From assembly GCF_050433565.1 (NCBI RefSeq), contig NZ_JBNPWZ010000005.1, forward strand, positions 169,592 to 233,591: a DNA stretch of 64,000 nt, written 5' to 3'. The position numbers and the translations under genes are program-made. Position 1 is the first letter of the stretch. Every line of letters begins with the position of its first letter. This stretch comes from Ornithinibacillus bavariensis. GTDB taxonomy: Bacteria > Bacillota > Bacilli > Bacillales > Amphibacillaceae. Positions 18,624 to 27,940 of this stretch are shown here, in pieces. The notes below the pieces were generated by a model. It was not told the DNA's origin. It saw only the letters and a list, made by a program, of their open reading frames with translations, and made no database searches.

Positions 18624-18644
18624 TGGTCTTACAAGGATTGGAAC

Positions 18645-18689
18645 ATAACCTTTCTGTATTATATAATGCAGAAAGGTTATTTTATTTTT
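18645..18689 (+). terminator. Intrinsic terminator after rnpB
   Basis: ATAACCTTTCTG and CAGAAAGGTTAT form a 12-bp stem followed by TTTATTTTT. Confidence 0.9.
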
Positions 18690-18741
18690 CTTGGTGTGGT
18701 AAACTATTGTTGTTTAAAAACCATTTGAAGGGAATTTATCG

Positions 18742-19878
18742 ATGGCTCAGAAAATCAAATTGATTGCTACAGCTGCTATGGGGTTAGAGGCAGTTGTTGC
18801 AAACGAAGTACGTAATTTAGGTTATGAAGTACAAGTAGATAATGGTAAAGTAATTTTTGATGCCCCAATTTCAGCAATCCCTAGATGTAATCTTTGGCTA
18901 AGGACTGCAGATCGGATAAAATTGGTCGTAGGGGAATTTAAAGCAACAACATTTGATGAATTATTCGAAGGTACAAAAGCATTACCGTGGGAAAATTACA
19001 TAAGTGAGGATGGACAGTTTCCTGTTTCCGGGAAATCAGTTAAATCAACTTTACATAGTGTTCCAGATTGCCAAAAGATTGTGAAGAAGTCTATCGCCGA
19101 ACGTTTAAAAATTAAGTATGGAATGGCTTCAAAAATGCCAGAGACAGGTGACATGTATAAAGTAGAAGTATCTATACTTAAAGATATGGCATTGTTGACT
19201 ATTGATACGTCAGGTGTTGGTTTACATAAAAGAGGTTATCGAGTTGGTCAAGGGGAGGCTCCACTTAAGGAAACCATGGCTGCAGCTTTAGTACTATTAA
19301 CCAATTGGCAACCAGAATATACATTAATAGATCCATTTTGTGGTTCTGGAACCATTGCAATTGAAGCGGCATTAATCGGGCAAAATATTGCACCTGGATT
19401 TAACCGCGAATTCGATTCTGAAAATTGGAAGTTTATTCGCCCAAAATATTGGGAAGAGGCTTTCCTAGAAGCGGAGGATTTAGCGAAATACGATGAAAAG
19501 CTAGAGATTATTGGCAGCGATATCGACCATAAAATGATTACCGTCGCTAAAGAGAATAGTTTAGAAGCAGGACTAGGAGAGCTAATCACTTGGAAACAGA
19601 TGCAAATTAGCGATTTGTCCATTAGAAATGACAATGGATATATTATCGGAAATCCACCATATGGACAACGATTGGGTGATCAAGAAACAGTTATACAGAT
19701 CTATCAAGAATTCGGAAACATTATGAAGAAACATCCTTCATGGAGTGTTTATATACTAACAGCGTTTGAAGAGTTTGAAAAATATTATGGTCAAAAAGCA
19801 ACTAAGAAGCGTAAGTTATTTAATGGTTTTATCAAGACTGATTATTATCAGTATTTCGGCAAGAAAATAGGGGAGTGA
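18742..19878 (+). CDS. ypsC: THUMP-domain 23S rRNA (guanine-N2) methyltransferase, RlmL/YpsC family
   Basis: A 378-residue SAM-dependent methyltransferase. The N-terminal THUMP-like RNA-binding part (1-160) is followed by a Rossmann methyltransferase with DPFCGSGTIAIEAA (motif I, near residue 196) and GNPPYGQRL (motif IV, near 305), the signature of N2-guanine or N6-adenine methylation. The family is the N-terminal half of E. coli RlmL (m2G2445). The exact modified base is not shown by the sequence. The stop overlaps the ribosome binding site of the next gene. Confidence 0.88.
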   Translation: MAQKIKLIATAAMGLEAVVANEVRNLGYEVQVDNGKVIFDAPISAIPRCNLWLRTADRIKLVVGEFKATTFDELFEGTKALPWENYISEDGQFPVSGKSVKSTLHSVPDCQKIVKKSIAERLKIKYGMASKMPETGDMYKVEVSILKDMALLTIDTSGVGLHKRGYRVGQGEAPLKETMAAALVLLTNWQPEYTLIDPFCGSGTIAIEAALIGQNIAPGFNREFDSENWKFIRPKYWEEAFLEAEDLAKYDEKLEIIGSDIDHKMITVAKENSLEAGLGELITWKQMQISDLSIRNDNGYIIGNPPYGQRLGDQETVIQIYQEFGNIMKKHPSWSVYILTAFEEFEKYYGQKATKKRKLFNGFIKTDYYQYFGKKIGE

Positions 19879-19883
19879 ATAAG

Positions 19884-21383
19884 ATGGCAACTATCAAAGA
19901 AACAGAAAAGGATTTTATGGATTTTTTAAAAGAACAAAATGCCTTACGTGAAGCTATTTCCTTAATTCAATGGGACTTACGGACAAAAATTCCCAAAAAA
20001 GGTGTAGAGCAACGATCTGAAGTAGTAGGATATCTTGCTCAAAAACTACATCAAATGCAAGTATCAGATAAAATGAAGAATTTCATTGATGAACTAAAGG
20101 AGCAAACAGCGGATCAATTAATTCAGAAATCTGTTCAGGAGTGCCTTGAAATTTATGAAAAGAACCAAAAAATACCTGAAAACGAATTTAAAGAATATGT
20201 GATGCTACAATCTAAACCAGAAGCTGTTTGGCAAGATGCAAGGGAGAATGCGAATTTTTCTGATTTCCAGCCTTACTTAGAAAAACTAGTAGATTTCAAT
20301 AAAAAGTTTGCAAATTACTGGGGTTATGAGGAGAATATTTATGATGCATTACTTCAGAATTTCGAGCCAGGTGTAACGGTTAAAACATTAGATGAAGTCT
20401 TTCCTAAAGTTAGAAAGTCACTTACTGAGCTATTACAAAAAATTCAAGATAGTTCTGTAAAACCAGATACTTCTATTTTAACAACACATTTTCCAAAGAA
20501 GGACCAGAAGAATTTTTCAATTGAGATTTTAAATCGTATGGGCTATGATTTTGATGCTGGACGCTTGGATGATACGATTCATCCATTTGAAATTACACTT
20601 AATCTTAATGATGTCAGAATAACAACTCGTTATGATGAACAAGATTTTCGAATGGCAGTATTTGGTATCATTCATGAGGCAGGTCACGCCTTATATGAAC
20701 AAAATATTGATAAGAAGTTAGAGGGAACTCCTTTAGCATCTGGTACTTCCATGGGAATTCATGAGTCCCAGTCTTTATTCTGGGAGAATTTCCTTGGCAG
20801 AAATAAAGTCTTCTGGGAATCCCATTATGATTTATTTAAGAACTATGCTCCAAGTGAATTTGATAAAGTTTCAGTAGTAGATTTTTATCAGGCTGTCAAT
20901 GAGGTGAAACCTTCCTTTATTCGAATTGAAGCTGATGAATTAACGTATCCGCTTCATATCATGGTTCGCTATGAACTGGAAAAAGCATTGATCAATGGTG
21001 ACATAGAAGTGAAAGAATTGCCACATCTATGGAATGAGAAGATGGTTGAATATCTTGGTATTAAGCCACCAACTGATCGAGAAGGAGTCTTGCAAGATAT
21101 ACACTGGGCTGGTGGAGATTTTGGTTATTTTCCATCCTATGCACTCGGGTATATGTATGCTGCTCAATTTCAGCATAAAATGAGTGAGACCTTGGATGTT
21201 GATGGTATCATTCGGTCAGGGGATTTTTCAAAGATACGCAACTGGTTAACAGAAAATATTCATCAGTATGGAAAGCTTAAAAAACCATTGGATATATTAA
21301 AAGATGTAACGGGTGAAGGCTTAAATCCGGATTATTTAGTGGATTATTTAACGACGAAATATCGTAATATTTATCAGTTTTAA
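19884..21383 (+). CDS. ypwA: Metallocarboxypeptidase, M32 (Taq carboxypeptidase) family
   Basis: Zinc carboxypeptidase trimming C-terminal residues of peptides in the cytosol. The protein is 499 residues, the usual M32 length. It has the catalytic HExxH in IHEAGHALYEQ near residue 260 and the M32 signatures GIHESQSLFWEN (with the third zinc ligand Glu), IRIEADELTYPLHI and FGYFPSYALGY. The ATG at 19884 is preferred because the AGGGGAGTGA site precedes it; a GTG at 19875 is also in frame. It forms a pair with the methyltransferase before it. Confidence 0.9.
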   Translation: MATIKETEKDFMDFLKEQNALREAISLIQWDLRTKIPKKGVEQRSEVVGYLAQKLHQMQVSDKMKNFIDELKEQTADQLIQKSVQECLEIYEKNQKIPENEFKEYVMLQSKPEAVWQDARENANFSDFQPYLEKLVDFNKKFANYWGYEENIYDALLQNFEPGVTVKTLDEVFPKVRKSLTELLQKIQDSSVKPDTSILTTHFPKKDQKNFSIEILNRMGYDFDAGRLDDTIHPFEITLNLNDVRITTRYDEQDFRMAVFGIIHEAGHALYEQNIDKKLEGTPLASGTSMGIHESQSLFWENFLGRNKVFWESHYDLFKNYAPSEFDKVSVVDFYQAVNEVKPSFIRIEADELTYPLHIMVRYELEKALINGDIEVKELPHLWNEKMVEYLGIKPPTDREGVLQDIHWAGGDFGYFPSYALGYMYAAQFQHKMSETLDVDGIIRSGDFSKIRNWLTENIHQYGKLKKPLDILKDVTGEGLNPDYLVDYLTTKYRNIYQF

Positions 21384-21393
21384 GAACTATTAA

Positions 21394-21445
21394 TAACCCT
21401 AAAAAGAAACTGCAATAAAGCAGTCCTTTTTAGGGTTAATTTTTA
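21394..21445. terminator. Bidirectional terminator between ypwA and cytochrome oxidase genes
   Basis: TAACCCTAAAAAG and CTTTTTAGGGTTA pair over 13 bp, with an inner CTGC/GCAG stem. A/T runs flank both sides, so it can serve the two convergent genes. Confidence 0.85.
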
Positions 21446-23128
21446 CCTTCCGATTGGCCAATCGAATGGAGCAGATCCTACAGGAGAATGTTGGATAATG
21501 TCCATTACGGGAACTGAGTAAGCAGCTAAAATTAATACAAGAGTAATACCAATCCAGAGCTTCCAGTTCTCAAACCAAGCTGGGGTTGGTTCTGCATCTT
21601 CTTCCTCTGCTGCGATTGGGAATTCTTCTTCACCCTTTGGTGCAAAGAATGTTAGTTTAATAAAGATGTAAACCATTAAGATGATACCAATAAATAATAT
21701 CGTTCCTCCAACAGCTTGAGCCATTTGATAGCCAATCCATGCATGAACCTGCTCTCCTCCACCATATTCAGAGAATGAAGAACGTCTAGGTCCACCTAAT
21801 AGACCTTCAATATGCATTGCTCCAGACATTATTGTCATACCAACTGTCCAAATGATTGCTTGGATAATACCAAGGCGATTTAGATTTGGTGTGAGTTTTC
21901 TCCCTCTTAAATGAGGAATCAGCCAGTAGCTAATACCAAAGAAAGTCAACATAACAGTTGTTGCTACAGTTAAATGGAAATGTCCTGTAACCCAAATGGT
22001 ATTGTGAACAACAGCATTCATTTGGTGTGAAGCGTTGATAATACCGCCAGCACCACCAGGGATGAAGGCAAGCATACCAATAAATGGAGCTAGGAAGCGT
22101 ACATCCTTCCATGGTAACTTCTTAAACCATCCAAATAATCCTTTTCCACCTTTTCTACGACCAGTAGTTTCAAACGTTGCAAACAATGAAAATGCAGTCA
22201 TTAAACTTGGGATTATTACCATAAATGTTAATACTACTTGAATGAATTTCCAGGTTGAATCAATACCAGGCTCTGTTAACTGGTGGTGAAATCCAACTGG
22301 AATGGAGAAGAATAAGAATAATACAAAGGACAATCTAGCTAAAGAATCACTAAAGATTTTTCCGCCGATAATTTTAGGGAGTATTGCATACCATGCCATA
22401 TAAGCAGGTAACAACCAGAAATATACTAGCGGGTGTCCAAAGTACCAGAATAGTGTTCTACTTAATAGTACATTTATGGTTTCTGCATAGCCAAGAGACC
22501 ATGGAATAAATTGTACTAAAACTGCAACTGCAACACCTAGAGAGGCAATAAACCATAATAGAGTATTGATTGTTACCATGAATGCAAGTAAAGGTGACTT
22601 CTCACCACGATGTGATTTTTTCCAAACGGCTAATTGACGCCAGTTTACAAAACCAGCTATCCAGCTACCTATAATAACAAGTGCAAGGCCAATATAAAAT
22701 GCTGGATGTGCACGTAACGGTGCATAAAACGTATATAGAACACTTGCTTCCCCTAATAGAATAGTCGTCGCTGTCATAATGGTACCCATTACCATAATCC
22801 AAAATGCCACCCAAGCTACTCTACGTTGTTTAAGGGAAATACCAACAGTTTTACCCATCAATGAAAAATGAAAACCGATGATAAAGTATGTTGTTAAGAC
22901 AAGACCTAAGATAACACCGTGCACGGTAAGTACTTGATAATAATCAATTCCAAAAGGTAGGGTGAATTTTCCAGATCGTACAAATACCTGAAGCAATCCC
23001 ATTAATCCACCAATTAATAAGGCAATAAATGCTACAGAAATATAAGACATATAAAGCTTAGATTCCTGTTTTGAAATTGGTAATTCTTGAGTTAATTTTG
23101 TTTCCTTCATTTTCTTTGCCAGTTCCAT
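21443..23128 (-). CDS. cbaA: Cytochrome c oxidase ba3/b(o/a)3 type, subunit I
   Basis: Catalytic subunit of a B-family haem-copper terminal oxidase in the cytoplasmic membrane; it reduces oxygen and pumps protons. The 561-residue protein has about 13 hydrophobic segments. Haem and CuB ligands are visible: VHGVILGLV near residue 70, FWYFGHPLVYFWLLPAYMAWYAILP (CuB His and the Tyr region), HHQLTEPG, and the His pair in TGHFHLTVATTVM. It ends the subunit IIa-II-I set and overlaps subunit II by one base. Confidence 0.92.
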   Translation of the reverse strand: MELAKKMKETKLTQELPISKQESKLYMSYISVAFIALLIGGLMGLLQVFVRSGKFTLPFGIDYYQVLTVHGVILGLVLTTYFIIGFHFSLMGKTVGISLKQRRVAWVAFWIMVMGTIMTATTILLGEASVLYTFYAPLRAHPAFYIGLALVIIGSWIAGFVNWRQLAVWKKSHRGEKSPLLAFMVTINTLLWFIASLGVAVAVLVQFIPWSLGYAETINVLLSRTLFWYFGHPLVYFWLLPAYMAWYAILPKIIGGKIFSDSLARLSFVLFLFFSIPVGFHHQLTEPGIDSTWKFIQVVLTFMVIIPSLMTAFSLFATFETTGRRKGGKGLFGWFKKLPWKDVRFLAPFIGMLAFIPGGAGGIINASHQMNAVVHNTIWVTGHFHLTVATTVMLTFFGISYWLIPHLRGRKLTPNLNRLGIIQAIIWTVGMTIMSGAMHIEGLLGGPRRSSFSEYGGGEQVHAWIGYQMAQAVGGTILFIGIILMVYIFIKLTFFAPKGEEEFPIAAEEEDAEPTPAWFENWKLWIGITLVLILAAYSVPVMDIIQHSPVGSAPFDWPIGR

Positions 23129-23631
23129 TATTCATACACCTCCAAAGTGGCATACATCAAATGATGTCCAACTCCACAATATTCGTTACAAACAATTGTA
23201 TACGTCCCTGGTTTATTCATAGCGACTTCTAAGCTACTAATGTATCCCGGTTCTACCATCATATTTACATTCGTTCCAGCGACATTAAATCCATGTATCA
23301 CATCTTTTGACGTTGCCTGAAATAATACTTTGGAGCCTTTAGGAATTCGAATATGTTTAACTACATTTCCTTCCTCATCTTTTCCTAGATCATAATTAAA
23401 AGCACTAGCGGCAACATTGATGATGTACTTATCATCATCCACTTTTGTTAAACCAAGGTTCTCTGGTTTAAATGCTTCATTAGATTCGATGTTATTTTGA
23501 TCAATAGTAACTCCGTGACTTTGTGGATGTGTCCCTTTGTAGAAGGCACCATAACCTAGAACAATTAAGAAAATAACTAAAGCGCCAATTCCAAATGTCA
23601 GCCAAATTTTTTCATACTTATGCAAATGCAT
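23128..23631 (-). CDS. cbaB: Cytochrome c oxidase ba3 type, subunit II
   Basis: A 167-residue membrane-anchored subunit that carries the CuA electron entry site. One N-terminal membrane helix (about 12-32) is followed by a cupredoxin domain. CuA ligands are visible in IHGFNVAGTNVN (His) and CNEYCGVGHHLM (Cys, Cys, His, Met) near the C terminus. It lies between the small subunit and subunit I, and its stop overlaps the subunit I start. Confidence 0.92.
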   Translation of the reverse strand: MHLHKYEKIWLTFGIGALVIFLIVLGYGAFYKGTHPQSHGVTIDQNNIESNEAFKPENLGLTKVDDDKYIINVAASAFNYDLGKDEEGNVVKHIRIPKGSKVLFQATSKDVIHGFNVAGTNVNMMVEPGYISSLEVAMNKPGTYTIVCNEYCGVGHHLMYATLEVYE

Positions 23632-23658
23632 CGTCCATTCACACTCCTTTTAATAAAT

Positions 23659-23799
23659 CTACCTTGAGAGAAATAATGTAAAGGCACCAATCCAGCTAAT
23701 AACTAAAAATACACCTAAAATCATGACAGAAACAAATGTGCCCTTTAAATCTGATTTCTCTTCGTTGTGGTTCGCTTTTTTCTTCTCATCATTACTCAT
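23659..23799 (-). CDS. Cytochrome c oxidase ba3 small subunit (IIa-like)
   Basis: A 46-residue protein with a charged N terminus (MSNDEKKKANHNEEKSDLKG) and one C-terminal membrane helix (TFVSVMILGVFLVISWIGAFTLF), matching the single-helix subunit 2A of ba3 oxidases. AAAGGAGG precedes the ATG at 23799. A longer frame upstream is open but lacks a better site. It is the first gene of the oxidase operon. The 245-base gap to the divergent bpsA should hold both promoters; I do not see a decisive regulator site. Confidence 0.8.
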   Translation of the reverse strand: MSNDEKKKANHNEEKSDLKGTFVSVMILGVFLVISWIGAFTLFLSR

Positions 23800-24043
23800 G
23801 AGAATTAGCCTCCTTTTGCAATGAATTAGTTCTTGCACCTTCATCATACACAATTTTTTTCTCTTGAAAATATTGCAAATGCATCGTTCAAATAATGTTC
23901 AATAATGGCGATAAAGCTAGGTGTTTCTTGGTTTTTGTAAAATTCCGTGGTAAATATTGTGGCAGAAATATGTAAAAAAACGTAATAAATTATGAAAACA
24001 GCAACAAACTAACTCTAATATTGTTTCTGATTAAGGTGAGAAG

Positions 24044-25117
24044 ATGGCGATAATACGTTCGGTTGGAACAGGAATTCCAAAATATGAAATATCACAGACA
24101 AGGGTAAAAGATTTAGTTCAGCATATATTCAGTTATTCGGAAAGAGTAATTGAAAGGCTGTTACCAGTATTTGATAATGCTGCTATTAAACACAGGCAGC
24201 TTGTTGTGCCAGAGGAATGGTTTTTATCGGAGCATAGCTTTGAAGAGCGGAATAGATTATATCATGAGCTTGCAATTCAATACTCCCTAGAGGCGATGGA
24301 TCATTGCTTAGAACAAACTACAATAAATTACGATGAAATAGATATGCTAGTATTTGTCTCAAGTACGGGAGTATCAACACCCTCTATTGATACTTTCCTA
24401 ATGAATAAACGGCCATTTCGCCGTAATGTAGAACGGATGCCGCTCTGGGGGTTAGGTTGTGCAGGTGGTGCCATTGGTCTATCACGAGTTCATAATTGGT
24501 TAAAAGCAAATCCAGAAAAAACAGCATTACTTGTGAACTGTGAGATTTGTAGCTTAACCTTCCAACGTGGCGACCATAAGAAAAGTAATATAATTGGAAC
24601 TGCATTATTTGGGGATGGAATTAGTGCGGTATTACTTATAGGAGAGAAATCTAAGTATCGGGAAGAACAAAATAAATTATTACCAATGATTAAAAGCTAC
24701 AGCTCCTATACCAAGAAAGACAGTACCGATGTGATGGGGTGGGGTGTTGTTAACTCAGGCTTTGAAGTCGTTTTTTCTAAAAGTATTCCTGCACTTGTTG
24801 AAACGATTTGGAAGGACCATATGCTGAGTTTTATGGAAGTTGAGCAAGTAGAAATAGAAGATATCAAAGGCTTCATTGCCCACCCTGGTGGTAAAAAAGT
24901 ATTGGACGCGATGAAGCAATCACTACATATTCATCCGGAAAAGCTAAAGTATTCTGAGAAAGTATTAAATGATCACGGAAATATGTCATCTGCAACAGTT
25001 CAGTACGTACTGCAAAGATGGCTAAAAGAGGATATGAAAAGTGGGGACAAGGGTATTATATGTGCTTTAGGACCTGGCTTTAGTTCAGAAATAATACTGG
25101 TGGAGTGGGATAAATAA
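24044..25117 (+). CDS. bpsA: Type III polyketide synthase (alkylpyrone synthase)
   Basis: A chalcone-synthase-like enzyme that extends fatty acyl-CoA starters with malonyl-CoA to form triketide alkylpyrones. The 357-residue protein has the active-site Cys in GLGCAGGAIGL near residue 144, the FGDGISAVLL block, and the catalytic His and Asn in FIAHPGGKKVLD (about 285) and LNDHGNMSSATV (about 315). It matches B. subtilis BpsA (YpbP). The next gene starts at its last bases and encodes its partner methyltransferase. Confidence 0.9.
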   Translation: MAIIRSVGTGIPKYEISQTRVKDLVQHIFSYSERVIERLLPVFDNAAIKHRQLVVPEEWFLSEHSFEERNRLYHELAIQYSLEAMDHCLEQTTINYDEIDMLVFVSSTGVSTPSIDTFLMNKRPFRRNVERMPLWGLGCAGGAIGLSRVHNWLKANPEKTALLVNCEICSLTFQRGDHKKSNIIGTALFGDGISAVLLIGEKSKYREEQNKLLPMIKSYSSYTKKDSTDVMGWGVVNSGFEVVFSKSIPALVETIWKDHMLSFMEVEQVEIEDIKGFIAHPGGKKVLDAMKQSLHIHPEKLKYSEKVLNDHGNMSSATVQYVLQRWLKEDMKSGDKGIICALGPGFSSEIILVEWDK

Positions 25118-25635
25118 TGCAAATATGGATGTGGATATTGATACTGTTGATTATTGGCCAGAGAATAATTGAGCTAGTTATCGCTAAAAACAATGAAAAA
25201 TGGATGAAAGCAAGAGGTGGTATTGAAGCAGGAAGTGCGCATTATAAATGGTTTATCTATTTACATCTTCTATTTTTTATTAGTCTTTTTCTAGAAACAA
25301 TTGCTAAGCTTGATAATCAAGAAATTTCCTTTAATTATATCTATTTTCTAGTGTTTTTCGCTGCTCAGCTTGCACGTATTTGGTGTATTTCTTCCTTAGG
25401 TCGTTTTTGGAATACCAAGATCATTGTATTACCCCGTGTTTCCTTAATAAGAAAGGGGCCATATAAATATGTAAAGCATCCAAACTACATTATCGTTGCC
25501 GTTGAGCTATTTGTTATCCCAATTTTATTTGGAGCGTATATCACTGCTATCGTATTTCCAATTCTTCATATTCTTTTATTACGGATTCGGATACCTGCAG
25601 AGGAAAAAGCACTTGCATCTTTGTCAAAGCTCTAA
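25117..25635 (+). CDS. bpsB: Isoprenylcysteine-type carboxyl methyltransferase family protein, BpsB-like
   Basis: A 172-residue membrane protein with about four hydrophobic segments. The C-terminal SAM-binding region of the ICMT family is visible as GPYKYVKHPNYIIVAVELF (RHPNY-type motif). In B. subtilis the homologue YpbQ O-methylates the alkylpyrones made by BpsA, so this pair probably makes alkylpyrone methyl ethers. It starts at the last base of bpsA and ends in a terminator. Confidence 0.85.
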   Translation: MQIWMWILILLIIGQRIIELVIAKNNEKWMKARGGIEAGSAHYKWFIYLHLLFFISLFLETIAKLDNQEISFNYIYFLVFFAAQLARIWCISSLGRFWNTKIIVLPRVSLIRKGPYKYVKHPNYIIVAVELFVIPILFGAYITAIVFPILHILLLRIRIPAEEKALASLSKL

Positions 25636-25680
25636 CAATAAACATAGCCTCGCTACAGAAGCGGGGCTATGTTTATTGTT
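25633..25680. terminator. Bidirectional terminator after bpsB
   Basis: AACAATAAACATAGCCTCGCT pairs with AGCGGGGCTATGTTTATTGTT over about 20 bp (one G-T pair); A/T-rich flanks on both sides. Confidence 0.85.
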
Positions 25681-25684
25681 CAAA

Positions 25685-25714
25685 AAAACGGTAATCAAAA
25701 GGGATTACCGTTTT
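25685..25714 (-). terminator. Terminator of cspD
   Basis: A second hairpin, CGGTAATC/GATTACCG inside AAAA...TTTT flanks, lies just after the cspD stop on the - strand. Confidence 0.8.
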
Positions 25715-25724
25715 GTCTATATGG

Positions 25725-25925
25725 TTATTTTTTAACTACGTTTGCTGCTTGTGGACCACGTTCGCCTTCCACAATTTCAAATGATACTTCTTGACCTTCT
25801 TCTAATGTTTTAAAGCCTTCTCCTTGGATCGCTGAAAAGTGAACAAATACATCATTTCCACCTTCAACAGAAATAAATCCATAGCCTTTTTCTGCATTAA
25901 ACCACTTTACTACTCCGTTTTCCAT
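25725..25925 (-). CDS. cspD: Cold-shock protein, CspD/CspB type
   Basis: A 66-residue cold-shock-domain protein that binds single-stranded RNA and DNA. RNP1 (KGYGFISV) and RNP2 (VFVHFSAI) are intact. The start is the ATG at 25925 with AGGAGG nine bases upstream; the longer frame upstream is not translated in this family. The 5' leader may be long, as for other csp mRNAs. The 341-base interval to fhs otherwise shows only an AT-rich divergent promoter region. Confidence 0.93.
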   Translation of the reverse strand: MENGVVKWFNAEKGYGFISVEGGNDVFVHFSAIQGEGFKTLEEGQEVSFEIVEGERGPQAANVVKK

Positions 25926-26184
25926 GTAAATAGACCTCCTAAAAACTTTCACGTAAAACGTGTTAATACAAATGAGAAAAATGAGTATCAAAAAAAGGCA
26001 ACTAAGACGAAAGTTTGGATCATAAAGCATCCTACTTCTTTCATGTCGAAGTTACCAATTTTAATGATCCATAAATCCTCTTTGCTTGTGTCAACTATAG
26101 CTTATTTTACATTGCCAGTCAAGATTATTGGGTATATTGTACAGAATAATCCAATACTTTCTGTTGTTTTGTTGGCAATCGTTG

Positions 26185-26190
26185 TATAAT
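26185..26190 (+). promoter_or_regulatory. fhs: -10 element of the fhs promoter
   Basis: TATAAT at 26185-26190 with a TGTTGT hexamer 17 bases upstream (26162-26167) forms a plausible vegetative promoter. It would give a leader of about 70 bases before the fhs start. Confidence 0.5.
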
Positions 26191-26266
26191 CTTATTGTGT
26201 AATGTTAGGGTAAAAATATGTATCATTTTTTTAAAAAATGTTTGGGTAATGGGAGGAGGAATTGAC

Positions 26267-27940
26267 ATGGTGAAAACGGATATTGAAATAGCACAAGAAG
26301 CAAGATTAAAACCAATAAAAGAAATTGCTGAGGGTTTAAATCTTGCGGAAGCGGATTGGGAGCCATACGGTCATACAAAAGCAAAACTTTCCGACAAATT
26401 ATTGGAGAAATTAGCTGATAATCCAAATGGAAAGGTTATTCTTGTTACAGCAATTAGTCCTACACCAGCGGGAGAAGGAAAGTCTACTGTAACGGTAGGA
26501 CTTGGACAAGCCCTAAATAAAATAGGCAAAAAAGCGGTGATTGCACTTAGAGAGCCTTCGCTTGGCCCTGTTATGGGAATTAAAGGTGGTGCAGCCGGGG
26601 GAGGATACTCACAAGTTTTGCCAATGGAAGACATTAATCTCCATTTTACAGGGGATTTACATGCTATCACGAGTGCAAATAATGCATTGGCAGCCATGAT
26701 AGACAACCATATTCATCAAGGTAATGAATTAGGTATTGATCCTAGAAGAATTGAATTTAAGCGCGTAATGGATATGAACGATCGAGCACTTAGACAAATT
26801 GTTATTGGTCTTGGTGGACCTTTACGTGGTGTCCCTAGAGAGGATGGTTTCAATATAACTGTTGCATCAGAAATCATGGCGATTCTCTGTTTAGCAACTG
26901 ATTTACAGGATCTTAAAAAGCGGATTTCCAATATAATGATTGGCTATACCTATCAGGAAGAACCGGTTTATGTTCACGACTTAAAAGTAGAAGGTGCCTT
27001 GACGCTATTACTGAAAGATGCAATTAAGCCGAATCTTGTTCAAACAATTGAAAATACACCAGCCATTATCCATGGTGGACCATTTGCGAATATTGCTCAT
27101 GGATGTAATAGTATTATTGCCACGAAAACAGCGGTAAAACTAGGTGAATACGTTGTAACCGAAGCAGGGTTTGGAGCAGATTTAGGTGCTGAAAAGTTTC
27201 TGGATATTAAGACTAGAGCTGGAAATATTGACACAGATGCAGTAGTCATTGTTGCAACAGTTCGAGCTTTAAAAATGCATGGTGGGGTTCCTAAGAACAA
27301 CCTAACAGAAGAGAACTTAGAAGCATTGAGAGCTGGAATGGAAAATCTGCAAAAGCATATTGAAACAATTCAATATTTTGGACTACCTTTTGTTGTTGCG
27401 ATAAATAAATTTCCTACAGATACAGTAAATGAAGTTAACGTCATTGAAGCTTGGTGTGAGCAAAGAGGCTACACAGTTGCAATGACAGATGTTTGGGCAA
27501 AAGGTGGAGAGGGCGGAATTGAACTTGCACAAAAAGTTGTTCAAACGATTGAAAAAGGGGAAAAGAGCTTTAAGCGAGTCTATGAATTAGAGGATCCATT
27601 AGAAATAAAAATGACTAAGATTGCTCGAACTGTATATGGTGCAGACGGAGTTGAGCTTTCTTCTAAAGCCAAAAAACAGCTAGCATTTTTTGAGAAACAA
27701 GGTTGGGGAGAGCTACCAGTTTGTATGGCGAAAACCCAATATTCGCTCTCTGATAATCCAGCGCTTTTAGGTCGTCCCAAAGGCTTTACCATAACAATTC
27801 GCGAGCTTCGTCCGTCAATAGGTGCTGGTTTCATTGTCGCTCTCACTGGTGATATCATGACAATGCCTGGTTTACCGAAAAGTCCTGCTGCGCTAAAAAT
27901 GGATGTAACAGAAGACGGTAAGATTGTAGGGTTATTTTAA
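26267..27940 (+). CDS. fhs: Formate--tetrahydrofolate ligase
   Basis: This enzyme makes 10-formyltetrahydrofolate from formate, THF and ATP. The 557-residue protein is the full family length. It has the P-loop TPAGEGKSTVTVGLGQAL near residue 65, REPSLGPVMGIKGGAAGGGYSQV and FVVAINKFPTDT. GGAGGAGGA sits six bases before the ATG at 26267. It supplies one-carbon units to purine, thymidylate and initiator tRNA synthesis; thyA and dfrA are 2 kb downstream. The HD gene follows with no gap. Confidence 0.94.
   Translation: MVKTDIEIAQEARLKPIKEIAEGLNLAEADWEPYGHTKAKLSDKLLEKLADNPNGKVILVTAISPTPAGEGKSTVTVGLGQALNKIGKKAVIALREPSLGPVMGIKGGAAGGGYSQVLPMEDINLHFTGDLHAITSANNALAAMIDNHIHQGNELGIDPRRIEFKRVMDMNDRALRQIVIGLGGPLRGVPREDGFNITVASEIMAILCLATDLQDLKKRISNIMIGYTYQEEPVYVHDLKVEGALTLLLKDAIKPNLVQTIENTPAIIHGGPFANIAHGCNSIIATKTAVKLGEYVVTEAGFGADLGAEKFLDIKTRAGNIDTDAVVIVATVRALKMHGGVPKNNLTEENLEALRAGMENLQKHIETIQYFGLPFVVAINKFPTDTVNEVNVIEAWCEQRGYTVAMTDVWAKGGEGGIELAQKVVQTIEKGEKSFKRVYELEDPLEIKMTKIARTVYGADGVELSSKAKKQLAFFEKQGWGELPVCMAKTQYSLSDNPALLGRPKGFTITIRELRPSIGAGFIVALTGDIMTMPGLPKSPAALKMDVTEDGKIVGLF

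Noticed and set aside
23618..23888. 14-bp direct repeat TGCAAATGCATCGT (23621-23634 and 23874-23887)
   Set aside because: One copy is the coding start of cbaB and the other lies upstream of the small subunit; two short copies are not enough to claim a regulatory element.
25839..26189. 116-codon + strand ORF overlapping cspD and its leader
   Set aside because: It runs antisense through cspD, has no ribosome binding site, and its second half is AT-driven hydrophobic sequence in the divergent promoter region.
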